From Candidatus Equadaptatus faecalis (lineage in GTDB: Bacteria; Synergistota; Synergistia; Synergistales; Synergistaceae), in contig JAGHTZ010000034.1 in assembly GCA_018065065.1 (NCBI GenBank), positions 1 through 40,269 of the forward strand: a stretch of DNA of 40,269 nt, in the 5' to 3' direction. This document shows positions 1-7,421 of this stretch, one piece after another. The notes under the pieces are model-generated. The model searched no databases. It was not told the origin of the DNA and worked only from the letters and a program-made list of their open reading frames with translations. Within the stretch, counting starts at the first letter, position 1. Every line of letters begins with the position of its first letter. The position numbers were made by a program, and so were the translations under genes.

Positions 1-99
1 TTTCAGATATTTTCTTTCGGAACCGCACAAATTAAGCAGCGCAAAAAACAGCAGCACCGCACACACAAGAATTATGAATATTTGTTTGTTAATTTTCAT
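1..99 (-). CDS. Partial exported or membrane-anchored protein (N-terminal 33 residues only)
   Basis: The ATG lies at 97-99 on the minus strand, preceded by GAGGT about seven bases upstream, and the frame runs open off the left edge. The visible residues start MKINKQIFIILVCAVLLFF and continue as a hydrophobic helix to about residue 25, followed by CGSERK. This is a signal peptide or membrane anchor; a Cys follows the helix, but the residues before it (L-N-L) are not a good lipobox. It starts 12 bases after the stop of the GNAT gene and probably belongs to the same transcript. The mature part is outside the window, so no function can be given. Confidence 0.6.
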   Translation of the reverse strand, partial: MKINKQIFIILVCAVLLFFALLNLCGSERKYLK

Positions 100-111
100 A
101 ACATGACCTCT

Positions 112-597
112 TTATTTTCCGTATTTATCAAGTTTATCCAGTTCTTTTCCGCTGAGCCGCCACGTTGTCCATTCGCTCATCGGTTTTGCGCCGTGCGCGC
201 GGTAAAACTCTATGCCCGGGGTATTCCAGTTCAGGCAGCACCATTCAAAACGTTTGCAGCCCCGTTCTTTCGCAACTCCGGCAAGGTAACTGAAAAGCGC
301 CTCCCCGCAGCCTTTTCCCCTGTGCTCCGGCAGAACGTACAAATCTTCGAGCCAAATGCCTGCCCTGCCCACAAAGGTTGAGAAATTCTGGAAAAATACC
401 GCAAAGCCGACGTCTTTCCCGTCAAGCGACACAAAGAGCGCTTCCGCCTCACGGCGCTCAAAAATTGACTTACGAAGCGTTTCGGCCGTTGCCTCAACCT
501 GATCTTCCATGTGTTCGTATTCGGCAATTTTTTTGATGAAATACAATATTTTTTCAGTTTCGCTTTCCTGCGCAAAGCGGACGTTAATTTTGCTCAT
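112..597 (-). CDS. GNAT family N-acetyltransferase (SSAT/diamine acetyltransferase-like)
   Basis: A 161-residue single-domain GNAT enzyme that would transfer an acetyl group from acetyl-CoA to an amine in the cytoplasm. The acetyl-CoA loop RGKGCG is at about residues 94-99, preceded by the strand LEDLYVLPEH. The stretches VGFAVFFQNFSTF and FEWCCLNWN followed by FYRAHGA match the spermidine/spermine and thialysine acetyltransferase branch as I remember it, so a polyamine or amino-acid-like amine is a plausible substrate. The length is normal. The start codon overlaps the end of pyrR by four bases, so the two are translationally coupled. Confidence 0.85.
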   Translation of the reverse strand: MSKINVRFAQESETEKILYFIKKIAEYEHMEDQVEATAETLRKSIFERREAEALFVSLDGKDVGFAVFFQNFSTFVGRAGIWLEDLYVLPEHRGKGCGEALFSYLAGVAKERGCKRFEWCCLNWNTPGIEFYRAHGAKPMSEWTTWRLSGKELDKLDKYGK

Positions 598-1136
598 AAC
601 ATTTCTCCGTACAGTTCTACTTCGTTTTTATCGTCTGTCGGCGTAATGCTGACGTGCACCCGTTCCTCGTGCGAGGTCGGCACGTTTTTGCCGACGAAAT
701 CGGGGCGTATCGGCAGTTCCCTGTGTCCACGGTCAACAAGCACCGCAAGGCGTATGACTGCCGGCCGTCCGAAATCAAGCAGCGCGTCCATTGCCGCCCG
801 CGCTGTTCTGCCCGTGTAAAGGACGTCGTCAACAAGTATAACGGTCTTTCTTTTCAGCTCGCAGGGAATACTGCTGTCAACCGTTTCAGGTTTGCTCGGC
901 AGTTCGTTAAGGTCGTCCCTGTGGAGCGTAACGTCTATCTCGCCCACAGGCACGTCAACGTCCGTGAATTTTCTGATATTTTCGGCAAGCAGCTTCGCCA
1001 AAGGAATTCCGCGCCGTTTAATGCCCACAAGGCAGATATTCTCCGCCCCGTTCGTCTTCTCAATTATTTCATGCGCCATTCTGGCAAGCGAACGCATCAT
1101 CTGCGCTTCGTCCATAAGTTTTGCTTTAAGCTCCAT
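594..1136 (-). CDS. pyrR: PyrR bifunctional pyr regulator / uracil phosphoribosyltransferase
   Basis: A 180-residue type I phosphoribosyltransferase. The PRPP-binding loop VILVDDVLYTGRT is at about residues 99-111, and the family's LVGIKRRGIPLA stretch is near residues 36-47. In Bacillus, PyrR binds pyr mRNA in response to UMP to attenuate the pyrimidine operon and also has weak UPRTase activity. Here no pyr biosynthetic gene is adjacent: it sits between lrgB and a GNAT gene. The ATG at 1136 is preceded by a GGGGCGAGGT stretch. I saw no PyrR-binding RNA consensus nearby, so its RNA targets must be elsewhere. Confidence 0.9.
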   Translation of the reverse strand: MELKAKLMDEAQMMRSLARMAHEIIEKTNGAENICLVGIKRRGIPLAKLLAENIRKFTDVDVPVGEIDVTLHRDDLNELPSKPETVDSSIPCELKRKTVILVDDVLYTGRTARAAMDALLDFGRPAVIRLAVLVDRGHRELPIRPDFVGKNVPTSHEERVHVSITPTDDKNEVELYGEML

Positions 1137-1160
1137 ACCTCGCCCCGCCTTGTCGTTGCA

Positions 1161-1178
1161 AGTCCGCAGCAGCGGACT
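1161..1178 (-). other. Short hairpin between lrgB and pyrR
   Basis: Arms AGTCCGC (1161-1167) and GCGGACT (1172-1178) enclose a four-base loop and overlap the lrgB stop codon. No U-run follows, so it is not a standard terminator. It could tune translation or stability between lrgB and pyrR; this is inference. Confidence 0.3.
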
Positions 1179-1863
1179 ACATTAATTTTGCAAAAAGATT
1201 TATTGCCCCGACGGAAATTATTCCGGTCACTATCAGCGACAGACTGCTGAACGCTCCCTCGACTTCTCCCATTTCCATAGCCTTGGCAGTGCCTATGACG
1301 TGGGAAGCCGTTCCCATGGCGACACCCTTTGCAATCGGGTTGTTAATTCCGCAAAGCTTGCAGAATTCTTTGCCGAACATATTTCCTGTTATGCCCGTCA
1401 CGCATATACCCGCAACCGTGAGAGGAACGCAGGCGGACAGCTGGCTGCTGACGGCTATGCCTATGGGCGTCGTGATGGACTTCGGAAGCAGGCTTACGTA
1501 ATCGTAACGCCCGAGCTTGAAAAGCAGGGCAGCTGCAAAAATAAAAATCCCGTTCGCAAGCACGCCGGAAATTATTGCAGCCAGAACAGGCAGCCAATTT
1601 TTCTTCAGCAGTTCAAACTGTTCGTAAAGCGACAGGGCAAGGCAGACCGTTGCCGGCGTCAGCAGAAAAGAGATAAACGCCGTGTCTTTCGCGTATTCGG
1701 CATAATCAATTTTGAGAAAGGATATTGCTCCGATTGAAATAAAAATACCGAAAATCATCGGATTCAGCAGCGGCGATTTGAAACGGCGCTGAACGGCGCA
1801 GCCGAACAGAAACGCAAAAATCGTTACTGCCGACGAACAAAACAGCGAATTAAAGCCGCTCAT
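1177..1863 (-). CDS. lrgB: LrgB family membrane protein
   Basis: A 228-residue polytopic membrane protein of the LrgB/CidB family. Family hallmarks are visible: KSITTPIGIAVSSQLS in the middle, then VAGICVTGITGN and AKGVAMGTASHVIGTAKAME towards the C-terminus. LrgAB proteins were first linked to murein hydrolase control and are now associated with pyruvate or glycolate transport in several bacteria and plastids. I chose the ATG at 1863 because GGAGG lies eight bases upstream; the longer open frame to 1920 only overlaps lrgA. It overlaps the lrgA end by 14 bases, the usual lrgAB arrangement. Confidence 0.88.
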   Translation of the reverse strand: MSGFNSLFCSSAVTIFAFLFGCAVQRRFKSPLLNPMIFGIFISIGAISFLKIDYAEYAKDTAFISFLLTPATVCLALSLYEQFELLKKNWLPVLAAIISGVLANGIFIFAAALLFKLGRYDYVSLLPKSITTPIGIAVSSQLSACVPLTVAGICVTGITGNMFGKEFCKLCGINNPIAKGVAMGTASHVIGTAKAMEMGEVEGAFSSLSLIVTGIISVGAINLFAKLM

Positions 1864-2221
1864 TGTCTTTGCCTCCGTCTGCTTTGTCGGCAAGATACTG
1901 CGCGGTTCTGCCTGATACAAACATTACAAAGAAAGTTGAGAAAAACGCCGCCGCGAAATAAACAACCCAGTGAGGCTGCAAATCGCGCCACACCTCGATA
2001 AGCGCGACCGCCGGGGGGATAAACAGCACGGGCATAATTTCTATGAAAAATTTTGCCGTTTCCTTTATTGCAGAGACTTTGACTACTTTAAATTCAAGGC
2101 AGAGGAACAAAATTCCAACGCCGTAAATTCCCGCAGGGACAGGAAAAGGAAGTATCGCGTGCAAAATTTCCCCTGCAAAACAGACGGCAAGTATGAGAGC
2201 AAACTGTTTCAGGAACTTCAT
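1850..2221 (-). CDS. lrgA: LrgA/CidA family holin-like membrane protein
   Basis: A 123-residue protein with about four membrane helices. The stretch FPVPAGIYGVGILFLCL followed by FFIEIMPVLFIPPAVAL matches the LrgA/CidA family. It is the partner of LrgB and is encoded immediately upstream. The ATG at 2221 is preceded by a GGGGTGAT Shine-Dalgarno about eight bases away and gives the usual length; the open frame to 2239 adds six residues without a ribosome site. It is probably the first gene of a lrgA-lrgB-pyrR-GNAT operon. Confidence 0.87.
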   Translation of the reverse strand: MKFLKQFALILAVCFAGEILHAILPFPVPAGIYGVGILFLCLEFKVVKVSAIKETAKFFIEIMPVLFIPPAVALIEVWRDLQPHWVVYFAAAFFSTFFVMFVSGRTAQYLADKADGGKDNERL

Positions 2222-2241
2222 ACGACAATCACCCCGCACAG

Positions 2242-2270
2242 ATTATAACGCAAAAAGGTTACGCGCAACA
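2242..2270 (-). promoter_or_regulatory. Candidate sigma-70 promoter for lrgA operon
   Basis: A perfect -10 TATAAT (2242-2247) lies about 20 bases upstream of the lrgA start. Seventeen bases further is TGTTGC (2265-2270) as a weak -35. Confidence 0.55.
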
Positions 2271-2313
2271 TTTTTTCGTACGAACTTTTGCGCAGCATTT
2301 GCAGAACAAAAAC

Positions 2314-2334
2314 AAAACCGCACTCGGCGGTTTT
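2314..2334 (-). terminator. Intrinsic terminator after the esterase-like gene
   Basis: AAAACCGC (2314-2321) and GCGGTTTT (2327-2334) form an eight-base-pair stem with a five-base loop. On the minus strand it is followed by a T-rich run, as expected at the end of the gene that stops at 2360. Confidence 0.75.
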
Positions 2335-2359
2335 GAAAACAGGTAAAAGAGCGTCTGTA

Positions 2360-4327
2360 TCAACCGTTCAGCAGAATTTCGTCGAATTTCCGGCAGTATT
2401 CGATTATGTCCTCCGCGCCGTATTCCGCGCTGTCTTCCGTGAACTCCATAACAGCCTCTTTTTTCGCAAAGGTCTGCCACTTTATTTCGCCGACGTTTTT
2501 AACCTCGTGCTGATACAGCGACGGATTGCCTTTTTTCATAAAGTTGACGAGGCACGCCTGAAGCGTTTCTTCCAAATCGGAACGGCAGAGATAGCCGCAT
2601 TTTTCTGCATATTCGCTGTTGCCCAAAAGATGGAACAGGCACGCGTAGCTGCTTGCCCCGAATTTTTCAATCGGAGAACCTGCTTTCCAGCGGAAACAGC
2701 GCGCCGCGCCCCCTGCCTTGCTCTGCAGTCTGCACGTCAGAAGCAGTCCAGCCTCGCAGCCGAAACGCGAGAAAATACACTCCAGGGCGTCTTCTTCCGC
2801 CGCACCCTGTTCAAGCTGTTCTTCATACAGTTTTTTCAGCAGTCTGCCTCTTTTAGAATCATCTTCAATCGCCGCTTTCAGATAGAAAGTAATCATTTCC
2901 GCGCTGTCTGCCTCACCCATGGAGGAAACCCACGAGCCGAATTCATTCTCAGCCATTCCGGCAAGAATATTGATATTCTTTGCAGCCCCGTCCGCAATTT
3001 CGCGGTACGGGCTGGAAGGAACAATTCCGTCGCAGACAGGCATCGTTACATCGCTGCCGAGCGCTTTCTGAGCGTCAAGAATTTGTTCCGGCGCAAGCGC
3101 AAGCAGCTGTTCCATGTTTTCGGCTCCGGCAGCTTTTGCAAATTTTAAGCAGAGTTCGTTCTGCTGTTCAGGCGTGTAAAGAGACTCGAAATTTCCTGCA
3201 AGGACAAAAATTTTGTCAAAAAGTCCTTCAGCCTGCTTTATAACGCCCAAAAGCAGTGCTGAAACGCCTCCGGCATGCTCGCCTGCTACGGTTATATTGT
3301 CAGGATCCCCGCCGAATGCCGCTATATTCTCCTTAATCCATTTCAGAGCTTCAATCTGGTCAAGCAGCCCCAGGTTTTGACTGTCGGGATATTCCTCCGC
3401 TCCGGAAATTCCCGCAAAATTTGCGAAACCAAGCAGCCCGAGCCTGTAATTTAACGACACGAATAAAACGTCCTTGTGCCTGCGGACAAAATCCCTGCCG
3501 TGATACAACGGGACAGCCGAGCTTCCGCAGGCAAAATCCCCTCCGTGAATATACACGAGCACGGGGCATTTTTTTTCAGACTTGCCTGCGGCAGTCCAGA
3601 CGTTAAGCGTCAGGCAGTCCTCCGACTGCGGAAGATACCCTGCATAGTTGCGGTTGCTTTGCGGCTGAACGGCAGAAGATCCAAAATAATACGCTTCAAA
3701 AACCGCATCGGAACTTTCAAGCGGCTGAGGCGCTTTCCAGCGTTCAGCCCTTGCATACGGTATTCCGAGAAACGCGCGGACTTTCTTCCTCTCTTTTCCA
3801 ACAAAAACACCCGTCCGCGTTTTGACGGCGCAGCTTTCGTCATACTCTCCTGTAATTGCGCTGTTTTCGCCGCAGGTGTCTTTAATTGACGCTATTTCAT
3901 CTTCGTCAAGCGTCACACCCTCCGTACCGTCTCCGTATTCGGCACGCATTTTCTTCGTTTTGTACGTGCGGACTGCAAACGACACTGCAAGAACAATAAT
4001 CGGGAAACCTACAACAAATTCCAGCATCTCTGCAAGATTATGGTAAATGCTGTATCCCCACAGCTTCATGCACAGCGCGTATGAAATAAGAAAACAAACG
4101 ACAACCGCCGCAAACAGCAGTTTTTTCCTGCGCGGAACAACTTGGAAATATTTTCGTGCCACAAGCTTATCTGCCGCAACAAACAGAACATCGCCGGCAA
4201 TTATTGAAACAATTCCGGAGAAAATTGTTTTGGCGCCGTACGCGTCAGGCACGCAAAAACCGACGCCGTAGCCTATGGCACTGACAAAAGCAACTATAAT
4301 ATCGTCAAAACTGAACAGTTTCCTCAT
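2360..4327 (-). CDS. Membrane-anchored carboxylesterase-like protein lacking catalytic Ser and His
   Basis: A 655-residue protein with about four hydrophobic helices (roughly residues 8-27, 36-53, 70-90, 103-121) followed by a type-B carboxylesterase fold from about residue 160. Fold landmarks are present: FLGIPYA, SEDCLTLNVW, the oxyanion-hole HGG at 261-263, and FGGDPDNITVAGE. The nucleophile elbow reads GEHAGG instead of GESAGG, with His351 (codon CAT at 3275-3277) in place of Ser. The triad His, found in HAVEL of the paralogue at 15486, is aligned with Ser560 here. The acid residue may remain (Glu462 in AENEF). It is thus probably not a serine esterase and may bind ligands or proteins, as neuroligins do in eukaryotes. 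The gene lies six bases after the amidohydrolase gene, probably in one transcript. Confidence 0.85.
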   Translation of the reverse strand: MRKLFSFDDIIVAFVSAIGYGVGFCVPDAYGAKTIFSGIVSIIAGDVLFVAADKLVARKYFQVVPRRKKLLFAAVVVCFLISYALCMKLWGYSIYHNLAEMLEFVVGFPIIVLAVSFAVRTYKTKKMRAEYGDGTEGVTLDEDEIASIKDTCGENSAITGEYDESCAVKTRTGVFVGKERKKVRAFLGIPYARAERWKAPQPLESSDAVFEAYYFGSSAVQPQSNRNYAGYLPQSEDCLTLNVWTAAGKSEKKCPVLVYIHGGDFACGSSAVPLYHGRDFVRRHKDVLFVSLNYRLGLLGFANFAGISGAEEYPDSQNLGLLDQIEALKWIKENIAAFGGDPDNITVAGEHAGGVSALLLGVIKQAEGLFDKIFVLAGNFESLYTPEQQNELCLKFAKAAGAENMEQLLALAPEQILDAQKALGSDVTMPVCDGIVPSSPYREIADGAAKNINILAGMAENEFGSWVSSMGEADSAEMITFYLKAAIEDDSKRGRLLKKLYEEQLEQGAAEEDALECIFSRFGCEAGLLLTCRLQSKAGGAARCFRWKAGSPIEKFGASSYACLFHLLGNSEYAEKCGYLCRSDLEETLQACLVNFMKKGNPSLYQHEVKNVGEIKWQTFAKKEAVMEFTEDSAEYGAEDIIEYCRKFDEILLNG

Positions 4328-4333
4328 CCTGAT

Positions 4334-5998
4334 TTACTGCTGAGCTTTATAGACCTCTTCTCCCTCAACAAGCGTGGCGACAAGCTTGGCAGTCGGAATT
4401 TCTTCAACGTCACAGTTGACAAAATCCGTGTCATACACCGTAAAGTTTGCAATTTTGCCCGTCTCTATTGTTCCGAGCCTGTTTTCTTCATGGTTCATCC
4501 ACGCAACGTTAACCGTCATCGCTTTCAGCGCTTCCATTCTGTCTATCGCCTGCTCCGCGCCGCGCTGCGATTTTGCCCCGCAGCTATTGGCTCCCAGCAG
4601 CGGCGCATAGCTGTAAGGCATCTGTCTCATATTCGCCATGTATATCTGTCCGGGCATATCAAAGCTCGGCGAAACAGGAAAATCCGTATGGAAAGCAATC
4701 GCCGCGCCATAATCCCTGAAAGCCTTTACGGGATAATCTCTTAACGCGCGTTCTTCGCCGACGTAGCCGCACTCCATATCGTAATACGGCTGAGCCTTTG
4801 CGCACCAGAGAGGGGCAACGACCGCGACGCAGTTCAAATCCGCCATACGCTTTACGTCTGCCGGACGAACCTGCTGAAGATGTGCAAGAGCGCAGCGCAT
4901 GCCGAAATTCCCCGTTTCAAGCTCCGCGTTCTCTATTGCGTCGAGGGCGCAGCGCGTAGCGGCGTCGCCAACGCTGTGTATATGCGAAGTCAGTCCGTTT
5001 TCAAAACCGGCTTTGATTGTCAGCGCAAGCTTTTCCCTGTCACAGAAACGCTTTGCGCCGAAATAGCCCGGCTGGTCGGCATATTCTTCTTCAAGCCAGC
5101 CTGTATGAGCTTCAATAACACCGTCCATAAAAAGCTTCAGCGCGTTTATTTTGAAATGTTCGCCGTTGTATTTTTTCGCGCGCTCCGCAATACGCTGTAC
5201 GTCTTCAACAGGAGTTTCCGTAGTTTCCATAACGCAGTGCATTCCGAAACTGCGAAGCTTGAGCTTTCCTTCCCTGTCAAGCTCCGAATAGGCGCGTATG
5301 CCGTTTTCTCCGCCGGCATCCGCATACGCCTCGCCCGCCGCCGTAACGCCGCGGCTGAAAGCATAGTCCTGCCATACAAGCAGCGCTTTTTTGTATTCCT
5401 CAACCGTGAATTTAAGCTTGCCCAAAACCAAAAGCAGCCCGTTTTCGCAGACGTAGCCCGTAGGATTGCCGTTTTCGTCAGCACGCACCAAAGCAGATCC
5501 GTATTCCTTAACAGCGTTCGCGTCGATGCCGAAATATTTCATTCCGGCACTGTTGAGCAGTCCTGAATGACAATCCGCACTGCGCATGAAAATCGGCTTG
5601 TCTGTTTTCACGGCGTCAAAAATCTCAGCAATCTTTCTCTGCGCCATCGGAGTTCCGCCTGTCTCTCCCCAGCCTGAACCGAGATATACGTTTCTGTCAG
5701 GGTTATCCGCAATGTAGCGGTTCATAATTTCAATCATGTCCTCGCAGCTTCTCGCAGCCGACAAATCGGCATTGAAACAGAACCTTTCCGCCGCGGAAAT
5801 TCCGTGGCAGTGAGCTTCCATAAAGCCGGGATAAACAAAATTCTCACCGTAATCGACAATCTCCGCTCCGTCTGAAAGCTTCTCGGCGTACTCGCGCGAA
5901 CCGGCGTATTTTATAATACCGTCCTCAATAATCAAAGCTTCCGCACGCGGCTTGTGTTCGTCAACCGTAATAATATTTCCGTAAATAACCTTCTTCAT
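4334..5998 (-). CDS. YtcJ-type metal-dependent amidohydrolase, cytoplasmic
   Basis: A 554-residue member of the amidohydrolase superfamily (Amidohydro_3 / YtcJ group). Metal-ligand motifs are visible: HCH at residues 63-65 after YPGFMEA, HIHSVGDAA in the central barrel, and HTDFPVSP near the C-terminus. The N-terminal beta-sandwich begins MKKVIYGNIITVDE and is completed by KIANFTVYDTDF at the end. No signal peptide is present, unlike the paralogue at 7422. The ATG at 5998 lies nine bases after GGAGG; the ATG three codons upstream directly abuts that GGAGG and is unlikely. Such enzymes hydrolyse N-acyl or cyclic amide substrates; the substrate here is unknown. Confidence 0.85.
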   Translation of the reverse strand: MKKVIYGNIITVDEHKPRAEALIIEDGIIKYAGSREYAEKLSDGAEIVDYGENFVYPGFMEAHCHGISAAERFCFNADLSAARSCEDMIEIMNRYIADNPDRNVYLGSGWGETGGTPMAQRKIAEIFDAVKTDKPIFMRSADCHSGLLNSAGMKYFGIDANAVKEYGSALVRADENGNPTGYVCENGLLLVLGKLKFTVEEYKKALLVWQDYAFSRGVTAAGEAYADAGGENGIRAYSELDREGKLKLRSFGMHCVMETTETPVEDVQRIAERAKKYNGEHFKINALKLFMDGVIEAHTGWLEEEYADQPGYFGAKRFCDREKLALTIKAGFENGLTSHIHSVGDAATRCALDAIENAELETGNFGMRCALAHLQQVRPADVKRMADLNCVAVVAPLWCAKAQPYYDMECGYVGEERALRDYPVKAFRDYGAAIAFHTDFPVSPSFDMPGQIYMANMRQMPYSYAPLLGANSCGAKSQRGAEQAIDRMEALKAMTVNVAWMNHEENRLGTIETGKIANFTVYDTDFVNCDVEEIPTAKLVATLVEGEEVYKAQQ

Positions 5999-6069
5999 TC
6001 TGTTCATCCTCCATACTTAAATTTCGTGCCGCTTTATCCCTGTAAAAACTGAATTATATCCACACGCTT

Positions 6070-6075
6070 ATTATA
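6070..6075 (-). promoter_or_regulatory. Candidate -10 element for the 5998 gene
   Basis: A TATAAT matches those upstream of the other hydrolase genes of this island and sits at the same place relative to the degenerate hairpin at 6083. Confidence 0.5.
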
Positions 6076-6082
6076 ACATAAA

Positions 6083-6104
6083 CGGGAGCGGCATAACCCG
6101 TCCC
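6083..6104. repeat. Degenerate copy of the island hairpin
   Basis: The arms GGGAGCGG and CCCGTCCC correspond to the perfect GGGGACGG/CCGTCCCC hairpins at 7300 and 9246 but carry mismatches. The flanking CGTCCCCGCAAAA and the following bases also match the 9263 region. Confidence 0.6.
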
Positions 6105-6134
6105 CGCAAAAAGCTACGCTTTATTCTCTCCGTT

Positions 6135-6224
6135 CTATTTCAGCTTGAAATCCCAGTATTTGCTGTAATCCTCGTGCATGGAAACGCGGAGCGTTTGCCT
6201 GCTCATGTCATACACCGAGCTGCT
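6135..6224 (-). pseudogene. 3' relic of an Ntn-type linear amide hydrolase gene
   Basis: On the minus strand the frame from 6224 to the TAG at 6135-6137 encodes a 29-residue tail ending HEDYSKYWDFKLK. This is nearly the C-terminus of the two full-length enzymes at 9298 and 10778 (YDKYWDFKLK and YSKYWDFKLK). Upstream it also carries SSVYDM and LRVSMHE, shared with those genes. The rest of the gene is missing: the barrel-protein gene stops at 6226, exactly where homology begins. It is the remainder of a third copy that was replaced by, or fused behind, the barrel gene. Confidence 0.85.
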
Positions 6225-6225
6225 A

Positions 6226-7248
6226 TTAAAATTCCCTTACAGCGGTCAGGGTTGCAGACAGGCTGTCCTGTTTTCCCGCAAAGCCCTGCAGCCCCAGATC
6301 AAATTTCCAGGGAGAACCCTGCTTTTTATACGTGATGCCGAACTCTGCCATACCGCTTCCGCCGGATATGTCAGGCGCCGTCACGTCTTCCGGATCTGCC
6401 CAAAGCGCGGAAGCAAGTGAAACGCCGGTGTTAAAGTTGAAACAGTATTCATAGGCAAGCCCGAAATAGCCGTTCAGGGCATTTTCTTTCCGCGTCTGAT
6501 ACCTGAAACCGGCGCGAAGCCTTGTCAAGTCCTGAGCCGCCACGTGAATGTCATAATCGTCCACGACCAGCGCGGCGCTGACACCAAGTTCGTCAAGCAA
6601 CTTAAAATACGTATTCAGTTCCCCGCCTTTAACCTCGGTAATCTTTCCAAAAGCAAAGTTAAAAATTCTGTATCCGCCTTTGTTGTAGTCGTAGGCGTAT
6701 CTTCCGCCCTCGGCAGTAATCATGTCGTCGCTCGCGAAATCTCCCCATGCGCGTCCGGCGGCAAAAGCCAACTGCGTGTACCAGCGTTTGGGCGAGTCGT
6801 ACCGCAGAAACAGCCCTCCGCCCATATAGGCGGCATCGCCTTTGGAAACGATGTAATCGTCGGTGCTTTCATAGCGTCCTCTGCCCGCCTGGAACAGAAT
6901 GCCGTACACAAATCTGTCCGAAGTCCGTTTTGAAAGACCGAATACGAAGTTGCTACTGTCCATACTCACTTCGCCCAGCGGTTTCATTTTGCTGTGCGTC
7001 CAGTTCGCGGCAAAAAACGGATTAAAATGTCCCTTTGATTCGTTTGCCGCCAGCACAGCGTTCTCCAGTCCGGCGCCGGAAAGCAGATTGTTCGCGTCTG
7101 AAATCGAATCTACCGTCGAAAATTTTGACTGAGCCAGAGCAAGCGTGTCTTTTGTAATACCCGGAATAATTTCCTCGCAGGATGCCGATGCGGCAAACAG
7201 CGCGATAAGAAAAAGCGCCGTCAAAAGCCGCACAATTTTTTTCTTCAT
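6226..7248 (-). CDS. Exported small autotransporter-like beta-barrel protein
   Basis: A 340-residue protein with a signal peptide (MKKKIVRLLTALFLIALFAA) and then about 300 residues of alternating, aromatic-rich strands typical of outer-membrane barrels, such as FVFGLSKRTSDRFVYGILF and AYMGGGLFLRY. It ends in Phe (AVREF), the usual last residue recognised by the Bam machinery. It resembles the barrel domain of autotransporters, but there is no room for a passenger between signal peptide and barrel beyond about 60 residues. I recognise no specific function. Its leader and signal peptide closely match those of neighbouring hydrolase genes, and its 3' end abuts a relic of an amide-hydrolase gene. 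Confidence 0.7.
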   Translation of the reverse strand: MKKKIVRLLTALFLIALFAASASCEEIIPGITKDTLALAQSKFSTVDSISDANNLLSGAGLENAVLAANESKGHFNPFFAANWTHSKMKPLGEVSMDSSNFVFGLSKRTSDRFVYGILFQAGRGRYESTDDYIVSKGDAAYMGGGLFLRYDSPKRWYTQLAFAAGRAWGDFASDDMITAEGGRYAYDYNKGGYRIFNFAFGKITEVKGGELNTYFKLLDELGVSAALVVDDYDIHVAAQDLTRLRAGFRYQTRKENALNGYFGLAYEYCFNFNTGVSLASALWADPEDVTAPDISGGSGMAEFGITYKKQGSPWKFDLGLQGFAGKQDSLSATLTAVREF

Positions 7249-7287
7249 TCTGTCGCCTCCACATAAAATTCAATCTGCCGCATACTT

Positions 7288-7293
7288 ATTATA
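7288..7293 (-). promoter_or_regulatory. Extended -10 promoter of the barrel gene
   Basis: TGCTATAAT is an extended -10 placed some 40 bases before the start codon. The same promoter and leader recur upstream of 9194 and 10458. Confidence 0.6.
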
Positions 7294-7299
7294 GCATAA

Positions 7300-7323
7300 C
7301 GGGGACGGAATGAACCGTCCCCG
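7300..7323. repeat. Perfect hairpin repeat (copy A)
   Basis: CGGGGACGG (7300-7308) and CCGTCCCCG (7315-7323) surround AATGAA. It is identical to the copy at 9246. No clear U-run follows on either strand, so although it lies between genes like a terminator, it is not a standard one. Confidence 0.8.
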
Positions 7324-7329
7324 CAAAAC

Positions 7330-7401
7330 AGGTTTATCAACAAGGTTTCTGCTATTCAGCAGTTCAACGCTCTCTGCCGCGATTATTTGCGCGTTATCCG
7401 T
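7330..7401 (-). pseudogene. Internal relic of an Ntn-type linear amide hydrolase gene
   Basis: The minus strand encodes DNAQIIAAESVELL followed by NSRNLVDKP. This corresponds to DNAGSAAEAVELL and RGKNLVDKP in the middle of the enzymes at 9298 and 10778. Only about 24 codons survive, squeezed between the stop of the 7422 amidohydrolase gene and the hairpin at 7300. It is a second, separate remainder of the same gene family. Confidence 0.75.
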
Positions 7402-7421
7402 GCAGTACGGCTTCGCGAACG

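Noticed and set aside
1161-1178. Hairpin before pyrR as a PyrR-binding attenuator
   Set aside because: The sequence does not fit the PyrR RNA-binding consensus and no terminator/antiterminator pair follows.
2288-3148. Plus-strand open frame of 286 codons opposite the esterase-like gene
   Set aside because: It mirrors the codon pattern of the minus-strand gene and shows no recognisable motif.
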